NCBI GenBank assembly: GCA_013365365.1
Contig: JABVXU010000044.1
Location: 1-64,000 of the forward strand
DNA: 64,000 nucleotides
Direction: 5' to 3'
From: Cruorifilaria tuberocauda
Taxonomy: Eukaryota; Nematoda; Chromadorea; Rhabditida; Onchocercidae
In this document: positions 56,301 to 64,000 of the stretch, piece after piece
Numbering within the stretch: the stretch's first letter is position 1
How the letters are laid out: each line of letters begins with the position of its first letter
The notes under the pieces: generated by a model
What the model saw: the letters and a program-made list of their open reading frames with translations, nothing else
Databases searched by the model: none
Told to the model about the DNA's origin: nothing
Position numbers and translations under genes: made by a program

Positions 56301-58168
56301 ATACATCACAGTTGTTTTGCTTTAGTCTTAAGCATTATTTGGAATCGAAAGCAATCAAAGTAATAATATTTTTCTGATTACTATTATCTGTTATCTACAA
56401 ATTTTTTTAGAATCAAGTGGAAGGGATGAAACAAAAGCAGTTAGCAGCTCTGCCATTGGTTCTGGTTGAAGTCGTTATCTTTTGGTGGATTTTTACATCC
56501 CTTATCAGTACTATGCGAGTACTGAGAATGAGAAGAAATATGGTATGTTTACTCTCTCAGTAAGCTAATATATTTTTCTGATGCTAAATTAGACCGTTTG
56601 AGTTAGAAAAATACGTCTGGGAATTCTTTGTCCATTTTGGTTTTTTTTTTCAAGGAATTCATTGATCATTTGGTCATCCACTTGATTTGAGGTTCTTTGA
56701 AATATTGTTTTATTACTGAGTTTCGCCTATAATTTTACTAAAAAAATCTTTTCTGCATGTGAGGAACCTGTATGCGCCAAATTTGGTAAATTAATTCTAA
56801 TTATATTTTTTATTAGAATTTAAGCTGAAATTGTTCTAAAAGATTTTCTGTGAAAATTGTGGAAAGTAAGCTATGCACATTTTATTTCTTAACGTGCTCA
56901 GCTAAATTCATTCGGTTACACCGGTTAACATTTTCTAATTAGATCTCATTTGCAGGTGAAGCTTTCTGTATATCGTCACTTCACCAATGCATTATGCTTC
57001 TCAGCTTTCATAAGCATAATATTCATGTGTTGGACACTCTATATACACAATATGCAGCGGTGCTTAGTTGATTGGAAAGAATAGTAAGTAATTTCACTGG
57101 TTTGTATTGACGATAAGGTTTTGTCAAATGGAGTTGAGTTTTGAGTATATTTCAACGACAACATTTCCAAATAAAGCTCTTATTTTCTCATTTTGTATGG
57201 GAAATGATTGAACAGGTTGTTAATGAAGTTAAAATAAAAATAATCCGTAAAGACTTTCCAACTCGTTTAACAGCTGGGTGGATACTGCATTTTGGCATAT
57301 TCAGTTCTGTTGCATTCTGGTTGTTATCATGATTTTATGGCGTCCATCACGTAATAATCAACGCTATGCTTTCACGCCGTTGCTTGATGATAGCGAGGAT
57401 GAAAATGACGACGGTATGCTATTTTAATAATACTTCGGATATAAATGCAAAATAATCATAAAGAAGGATTGAGATAACTTAAAATGGTATCGGATATCTG
57501 GACTATATCAATTATATTATTGCTTACCCAGTTTATCGTCGAGCTACTTCTACATTTAATCGAAGGTGCAGACGAGCTTTTCAACACCAATTATTATGCG
57601 ATGGCTGGATTAAATAAGCGAATTACTACTGTGGGTGCTCATACTTCTCGTGATCAAGAAAGTTTCCCGAACAGGAAGCAACATGAAGCTCAAGAAAATG
57701 ACCGAAAATTGCAGGTTTAGTCATATTTTCAGACAAAATATCCTACTGCTTTCAATTTTCACTACTTTGAAGGATTAAGCCAACATTCATATAGGACTCA
57801 ACGAAAGAAGCATTCGACTGTATTGTTTTTTTTTTTTTGAAATATAAGCTAAATAAAAATGAAAACTAAATTACAAACTTACTATTTTCAGCTGTAGTAA
57901 TTGATTAGTAGCATTAATTTACATCGGAAATATGATAGTAATACTAATGAAGCGTAAACGATGGGAAAGAAGAAGCTAGTAATAGGCCTTCAGAACAGCA
58001 ATCATAAGTTTAGTTTTGAAAATTTGCTTTGGTTACGTGCTTTATTAATTTTAGGAGGAGCTAAAATGGATCGAAGATAATATCCCAAGTACATTTGCTG
58101 ACCATTTGTTGGTAGATGATGAAGAGGACAAAAAACAAATGGAATTGGAACTTTCCAAAATGCTTTAG
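53394..58168 (+). CDS. TMEM87-family Golgi seven-transmembrane protein (GOST family)
   Basis: TMEM87 proteins sit in the Golgi/endosomal system with a luminal GOLD-like domain followed by seven membrane helices. Fourteen exons: 53394-53531, 53696-53869, 54039-54221 (or 54209), 54677-54758, 54979-55111, 55448-55503, 55621-55718, 55883-55993, 56153-56218, 56411-56542, 56956-57083, 57274-57413, 57566-57714, 58055-58168, giving 567 aa (human TMEM87A 555). A hydrophobic signal-like stretch ([11 protein letters not shown]) starts it. The luminal part has [20 protein letters not shown] and [12 protein letters not shown]. The membrane part shows the family core: [76 protein letters not shown] and [18 protein letters not shown]. 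An acidic tail follows ([14 protein letters not shown]). All junction phases agree. Confidence 0.95.
54321..54578 (+). CDS. In-frame alternative terminal exon of the TMEM87 gene
   Basis: It lies in the intron between exons 3 and 4. A good acceptor (gtattctccag) opens 85 codons in phase 0, the phase in which exon 3 ends, and a TAA follows at 54576-54578. It reads [20 protein letters not shown], then a charged helical stretch ([19 protein letters not shown]), a Gly/Asp linker, one strongly hydrophobic segment ([20 protein letters not shown]) and a short basic tail ending KVKSFF. Used as a last exon, it would replace the seven-helix part with a single membrane anchor. The layout of luminal domain, coiled coil, one membrane span and a short tail ending in FF recalls p24/TMED cargo receptors. 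A separate nested gene is possible but no other exons were seen. Confidence 0.55.
   Translation, partial: TDSKYSSIPSPATFHSARTQQHIIDRLQRIEKRFRREFAGLNGDSLDGGTKTTLRQGNFLFLVLIFDFVAIFFILCLVIKVKSFF
55561..55606. repeat. AAT/AT microsatellite in a TMEM87 intron
   Basis: An (AAT)n run followed by (AT)n occupies most of the 3' half of the short intron 55504-55620, just before an unusually weak acceptor (attgag). Confidence 0.8.
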
Positions 58169-61100
58169 CAAAGGCATCATTATCAATTTCATTCATTTTC
58201 AGCACAATTATTGTCAAAGAGATGTAATCCAATAATATTTTGTGCAGAGAAAAGTCGTTAGATTTTGGAGTAGATTCAGAATTCTTGGAAGTTATAGACA
58301 AGAGATAAATTTAATGATCTCATCAAGTACATATATACTCCTTTTATTTCAAAATACCCACTTACAAAAACTTATTATATATTATTATTGAAGGTTTGAT
58401 GAAACAGTTTCGACCTCGTTTTACATTTAATACACATTTGTTCCACAGTTCTTGAAAATGAATACAATTGTGAAGAGTAGAGCTTATTCAGTTAAGTTTC
58501 AGACCAACTGTTATAGACGTTGTCTTCAATTGTGTGTTACAATTTCATTTTGTGTTGATTTTTTATCGTCATTTTTCTTTTGATAATTTCATGGTATGTT
58601 GTAGATATTTTCATTGTTTGTACTTTTTTAATTCTTAATAAGATCATCAAATCTAAGTTCATTGGTTGAAGAACTGGAAAACTGTTTATTTAATGGAATA
58701 ACAGCGAAATGAGGAAGTGCAGTGGTTCAATACTCTTTCATATCGCTTATGGAGCGCATGAAACTTGTTATATGTTTGAAGACATGGGCCTTTGGTTTTT
58801 TTCGGATCATCTTAGAGAAATACCATTTTTCTGGATGAATGAGATCCATTTTCCACTAATTAGTGATGTAGAGTGATGTTTTATTGTTATATGGTAAATT
58901 TTTTTTTTTTTTTTGTAGAATATATTTGTTTTGGAAATAGAGAACTTAAGCGGAAATGTTCATAATATTTTAGGAATATGATTTAGGTGTGTTGCTTTTT
59001 AAAAGAGGAATAAGTGTTGATGCATCAGTTTTCATGCCCATTTGAAATATGTGTATAACTGTGATTCATTAGACGTATGTACCTACGGAAGATCCATGTT
59101 TTCATTTTTAACTAAGCTAATTACCAGTAATATTGTTGACATTCATTTATCTCATAATACAGTTCAATTTCATTTAATTTAGGAAAGCTGGTAAGCAGAA
59201 TTAGCTTAACCCCTTACTTTTATAGAAATTTTTTGCGTATCTTTATTTATTCATTTTGGGAATTTCAGGAATGTCGTGATGAATTTACGTGCAATGAATA
59301 GTGAGGATGATTGACTGATAGAGTATAGCAAATATTTCCCGGTTGATTATGGATTTAACACCATGTGGCGGTAGTTATTTTTGTTAGTAAGACCGTGATA
59401 AAAAACTGACCCTCATTCAATCTTTTACGATCAGGAAGAGTCATAGTGTTTCAGTTCGAACAAGTTTTATCAGTTAGTCGGAGAATGTCTTTTGCACGAT
59501 GTTGAGATTTCAAACTACATGTGATTGAGATTTCATGTAAAGACATTTTCTAATCAAATAAATAAGTGGTGGGAATGATGTAAGAATATAAGAAACGATA
59601 TTATCCACATAAATTTAGAAGTTCGAAAACATTCACATGTTAATTATTTCATAGCTCAATGTTTTTGTAATTGTTGGAATATCGAACTTGTATCGGATAT
59701 GGAAAGCATTTTGAATATATCATAGTACTTATGCATAATTCGGCCGCTAAAAATATTGAAAATGGTAATTATTTGTCATTGTGAGCCAACTATTCAACGG
59801 TTTTTTCTTTATTTTTATGTATTTGTATTCAGTGTAAAAATATGCGCCACATGAAATGAATGGGAAGTGAGAAAATCTATTTGCTCCAAAAATTGGATAT
59901 AAAATTGTCTTAGTTACTATTGGTTACTCTAATAAGCTTTCAATTTTAATTGATATTTTGATATAATGAAAGTTGGAAAATATACGTCCCGTAAATTCAA
60001 TTTCCCAACATTTGTGCACTATTTTTTTTAGTTTTGTTATTCATGAGAATATTTGGAATTTCTCGGGTAGATTCTTACTTTTTTCCCAGATGCTCGAGAA
60101 AATCCTAGTCTTGCTGATAAGATTGAATGTCGGATGCGCAGATCCTCAATGGAAAATCCTAGAATCGCCTTATTCAAGTTCTTATTCTAACATTGTTTTC
60201 TTAGACTTCTTTCAAAGAATGAATGACTAGTGCGAAATTTTTCTTCACCAGAACTTTTTACTAAAACTGAAATTATGAAATTAAATGAAATAGTAGGCAA
60301 CTTGAATGATAACATTACTAAAAGCAAGCGAATCTGAATTATTTTGAAGAGTTACCATAGTATCATGAGATTGAACTTATGGAATGTCATTATGAATGTC
60401 GAAGCATCCATATATCAGGTTTATTTCATAATTATTGATTGTTATTTAATAGTCTTTCAGTATTCTAAGCAACGTTCAGAAACTAAATCCGCCACAGTGT
60501 AATCAGTTGATTCGTCCAGGTAATACGGAGGGAAGGAGAAATTTATACATGAAGCTAATCAATACGTGAGGTTTAAGCTAATATAGTTTTAAAATTGAGA
60601 TAATAATTCGCTTGTTCATTTGGTGATATACGTTTTCTAAATTAAGCGTTGTGTTCTGAGATGTCAATTCGTTTTATTACAGATTACTCTTTTACTTCCT
60701 GGAAACATATAAAATTGAAATTAAAATAAAGATAAATCTTATTCGTTTCCTCACAAACCGCTTTTTTAGTTCCTACAAGTACATAAAATTGAAGTTGCAA
60801 AGGACAAGAGCGCAAATTGCCTTCAGATTCATTATTAGTTGTCTGATAAAACGAATGATTGACAATTTTCGAATAAAAATATATTTACTCTTCCTATTGC
60901 TTGTTTAATTTTATCATCACACACGCAGCAGTGACGTAATGATTTCACAAATGTAAGTAAACATGTCATAGGCTATCTAGGTCTTTTTTTACGAGTTCAC
61001 TTAAAAATCATTAAACGCCTAGATGACAAGTCCATTTCTTCAAGTAATCATTATTTTTTCTTCACCTATCTGCTCCTATTTATCAAGTTAATTGCTTACA

Positions 61101-61494
61101 TCTTGAGTTACAGTATAACAATGGTGGAGTAAACCAATCCTTCTTTTCACCAATTACATTAAGTGAACAAATTTAGTTATCTGATAGCCAATTATTTCAT
61201 TAATTTTCACTTCAACCATTATCGGAGAAAAATAAAGTGACTGCGATCGTTTAGTCTTCAATAAGTCGGAAAGGATTTAATGTTAGTTTATCAATCACCT
61301 AAAGTTAATGTTTTGGTGCTATTAATAATCGTTTAGAGTAAGCTTACTCCGATATTAGTTCTGTCTGAATCAGATTCCGTTCCAACTTCTATAATCACCC
61401 TTCGCCTGTTCTCGAAAGAAATGAAAACAGATTTCGCGAAGCAAATTAAATGAAAAATTATTTTTTTTTGGATTATTGAAGGTGTAAAGGAAAA
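58169..61494. other. Intergenic, no gene seen
   Basis: About 3.3 kb of AT-rich DNA. The longest ORF (59973-60230) has no flanking splice signals or recognisable motif. Confidence 0.6.
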
Positions 61495-63204
61495 ATGCGA
61501 GGAATGACTAATTGCCAAACTCTCAAGGATATCCACGAAGATACAGACGGAAAAAGGGGTAAGTTCTTTGAAAAATCATACTTTACTAATATGTGAACTT
61601 TTATTTATTTGAAATTTGGGAAAATGAATAAATCTCACTGCGGAATAAGTTAACCTCAAAATTAGCTAATTGGTCAATAGACTAAATGTTAAAATGATCA
61701 TTTGCTAATTTAGTATATTAGAAGGGTCATTCAGTACCTTGAAACACAACCCTTACTTTTCATTTTCTCGAGCGGAATTCATTCATTTCCTTTACAATTT
61801 ATGTAATGTAAGCGAAATTATTTAGAATCATTTCGTGGCAAATTATTTTTTTAATTCACTTTCATGATACATGATAATGAAAATGAGCGAAAGCATTTGA
61901 GAGGACAATATTGCTTCGTTTTTACCGAAACTATCATAACTGTCGCAAAAAGTGATGGCAATCATTGTGTTCACTGATTGAGATCGGTAAAATCGGAAAA
62001 AACTAGAAAATAGCATACTTTTTTTTCGAATACCAAAATTTTTTCGAATCCATACTTTTAAGCATTATCAAGTTATTATCATTAATTTTAATTTTACAGG
62101 TAGAGAGGAGCAAACAAGGAAGGTAAGTTTGCCTTTTATCTGTTCTTTTTAATTTGGAAGAAAAATTTTTAAATAATACTCATTCATTTAGAAATTAAGA
62201 TATCAAATAAAATTAATCTTTATCGAGCGATAAAATAAAAAAGACGAGGGCTGAAGTAAGTTGTTGTTTTCATTCTCATCCTATCAATACTTCCTTCTCT
62301 TTTTTAAATTTCACAATCACCGCAGTATCTCATTGTGGTTAATAATAGATATTTTGCTAACTTCGAAATCGTTTAAAAGTTCCTAAAATATTACTCGTTT
62401 ATCCATTTTGGGGTAATTTCCATGAAAGCTCTTTTTTCCGTTTTCTCAACGGATAGTTGTTAATACATTTTGAACATAATGTAATTTTAGCATTTATCTG
62501 ATTTAGAGCAATAGAGATTATAAACTAGTTAATTTGTTATAACTGACATATTTTTTCAGCAATTGCCAATAGAGATTTCATTATCGGAAACTTCAAAAGT
62601 GGAACATAATATTGGTAAATAACTTCTGAGAATATCTGCTTTATAAATTCAAACTTTTTCTTGCATTAAATGATAATTATATCTATTTAACCTAGCGGAA
62701 GTTTAATTCATTCATTTTCAACAGTTTCTCTAATAAATGTTATTCACGGACTATTTTAAAATTTGAAGAGGGAAAACGAAATTGTATTTTTGAAAGAGAT
62801 TGTATTATCGCTTCCTGATTTGTATCGATCATTTTACAGTTTAAGATTGAAGACTCTGCACATGGAAAATTAAATAGGGAAGTTTTATTTTCATTGATAA
62901 ATCACAACAATTATTTGATGTAAATCTTTTTCATCTTTTCGAAAAAGCAAATTTGCATATTGCAGTAGAGATAACGCAGGATAGCACATTGTATTCTCAT
63001 AAATCTTCAAATGACGATATATATAATGAGGTAAGTGGGATCTTTTCACACATTCCAAAATACGTAATCGATCTTTTACGTTTCATAAAAATCATTTTCA
63101 CATTTCATATACTTTCATATTAAAATGATACAATTTGTAGCATATAATGATAACATCGCCATCATCAAAAAAAGAATGGAGCACAACAGTAGAAACTTCA
63201 ACAG
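61495..63204 (+). CDS. 5' exons of an unrecognised gene, probably continuing beyond the window
   Basis: Five very short exons chain in frame: 61495-61558 (MRGMTNCQTLKDIHEDTDGK...), 62100-62122 (8 codons including a split one), 62560-62614 (QLPIEISLSETSKVEHNI), 62966-63030 (VEITQDSTLYSHKSSNDDIY) and 63141-63204 (HIMITSPSSKKEWSTTVETS). Donors are gtaagt, gtaagt, gtaaat, gtaagt and gttagc; acceptors are tttacag, ttttcag, ttgcag and tttgtag. Phases alternate 1-0-1-0-1 without a break. The product is hydrophilic and Ser/Thr/Glu-rich with no recognised domain. The next exon is unclear: an acceptor at about 63829 would add six codons and a stop, or the gene runs on to the right. The start codon is the only ATG in the first exon with an open frame. 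Confidence 0.5.
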
Positions 63205-64000
63205 GTTAGCATATTAAGTAATCATTCATTTTCTTATTCAGTTTTTCCCATATAATGTTTAAAAATCCAGTAAAAATCGTTGTGACGCAATGATTAAAGT
63301 AGTTTATTTCTGGAAAGATTATAGTTCTTCTGTAAGTTAAGGTTACAGTTTCATTTGAAATTAAGTTTTGCAAATCTAAAAATCTCCTAAACAATGAATT
63401 AAACCAAAGTAAATAAGATATATACTCCAGACACAACAATTTCTCTCGAAATGTCTTATCACGCAGTATTTTAATTCGATAATGATTTATTTGAATAACA
63501 TTTGATTATTATAAATTATGCTATCAAAGTAAAGTGAGAAAAAATGGGATAGATTGATAAGCCAATTTCTTGGAAAATGTTTATTTTTTGATAGCTAGAA
63601 TAACAATATTGACTTTTGCTTTCTTCTTTTTCTTCCCATTTTGAGAGAGAAAGATAAATAAGAACTTTATGAGATTCAATTTTGGTCGTTTTAATGAATT
63701 CATTAAATGATATCAAATGAAAATTTAATAGTTACTTTGATAAGAATTATTAGACAGACAAATATTTTAAAATCTCACTCATCACGAGGAAGTTTCAAAT
63801 ATATTTTAAGGTTAAAAATGAGTTTTCAGAACTTATCCAAAATTCCTAAGCACTAGATAATTACTCAAAATTTTCATTTAAGTAACTTCACTTCGTCCTC
63901 ATGTTCTGTGTTACTATTAAAATTGTTTTAATCCGATTTCTAAATTTATGAAGTAATTAGTTTAAGGAGCATCAAAAAGTGGTCCATTTTCGACAATTAA
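63205..64000. other. Probable intron of the preceding gene
   Basis: AT-rich. One acceptor (gttttcag, about 63829) fits the phase of the previous exon but reads only ELIQNS before a stop. Confidence 0.35.

Noticed and set aside
59973..60230. 85-codon ORF in the last intergenic region
   Set aside because: No splice or start context and no motif; typical chance ORF for this base composition.

Overview
The window looks like nuclear DNA of a parasitic, probably filarial (spirurid), nematode. It is strongly AT-rich. Genes are split into many short exons with gtaagt/gtgagt-type donors and tttcag/ttttag acceptors, and introns run from about 80 nt to over 3 kb. Several start codons sit a few bases after an acceptor-like site, as expected for spliced-leader trans-splicing. 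No bacterial genes, tRNA, rRNA or CRISPR were seen. Species-level placement is inference. Gene models were built by hand: each join was checked for a splice signal at both ends and for a continuous reading frame, and family identity rests on recognised motifs.

Layout. 1-6.8 kb: three phase-compatible exons of an unrecognised product (1859-3622, +). 6.85-21.9 kb: an 18-exon cyclic nucleotide phosphodiesterase of the PDE2 type (+), with a degraded copy of part of one of its own exons inside an intron and a 53-bp duplication across its stop codon. 24.06-25.05 kb: a three-exon COA5/PET191 cytochrome c oxidase assembly gene on the minus strand, made of exons too short to show as long ORFs; a hypothetical ORF lies just upstream of it. 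25.59-28.03 kb: an HP1-type chromodomain/chromoshadow protein (+), divergent from COA5. 29.33-31.70 kb: an unrecognised eight-exon gene (+) with a probable GC-AG intron. 34.11-36.68 kb: a SARNP/CIP29 (Tho1-like) SAP-domain RNA-binding protein (+). 37.49-39.69 kb: an RNF25-type RWD-RING E3 ligase (+). 39.7-46.2 kb: mostly non-coding, with one convincing orphan exon at 44835-44937. 46.21-50.82 kb: a Ral small GTPase with a long Trp/Cys-rich N-terminal extension (+); one intron carries a long hairpin. 51.68-53.16 kb: a foldback element with about 270-bp inverted repeats. 53.39-58.17 kb: a TMEM87-family Golgi seven-transmembrane protein (+) with an in-frame alternative terminal exon. 61.5-63.2 kb: the 5' exons of an unrecognised gene that probably runs on to the right (+).

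These are ordinary, functionally unrelated housekeeping and signalling genes: cGMP/cAMP breakdown, complex IV assembly, heterochromatin, mRNA export, ubiquitination, exocyst/Ral signalling and Golgi trafficking. I see no gene cluster that forms a new multi-gene system. The most unusual observations are the alternative TMEM87 exon, which would turn a seven-pass GOLD-type protein into a p24-like single-pass protein; the hairpin in the Ral intron; the foldback element; the copied PDE exon fragment; and the Ral N-terminus.
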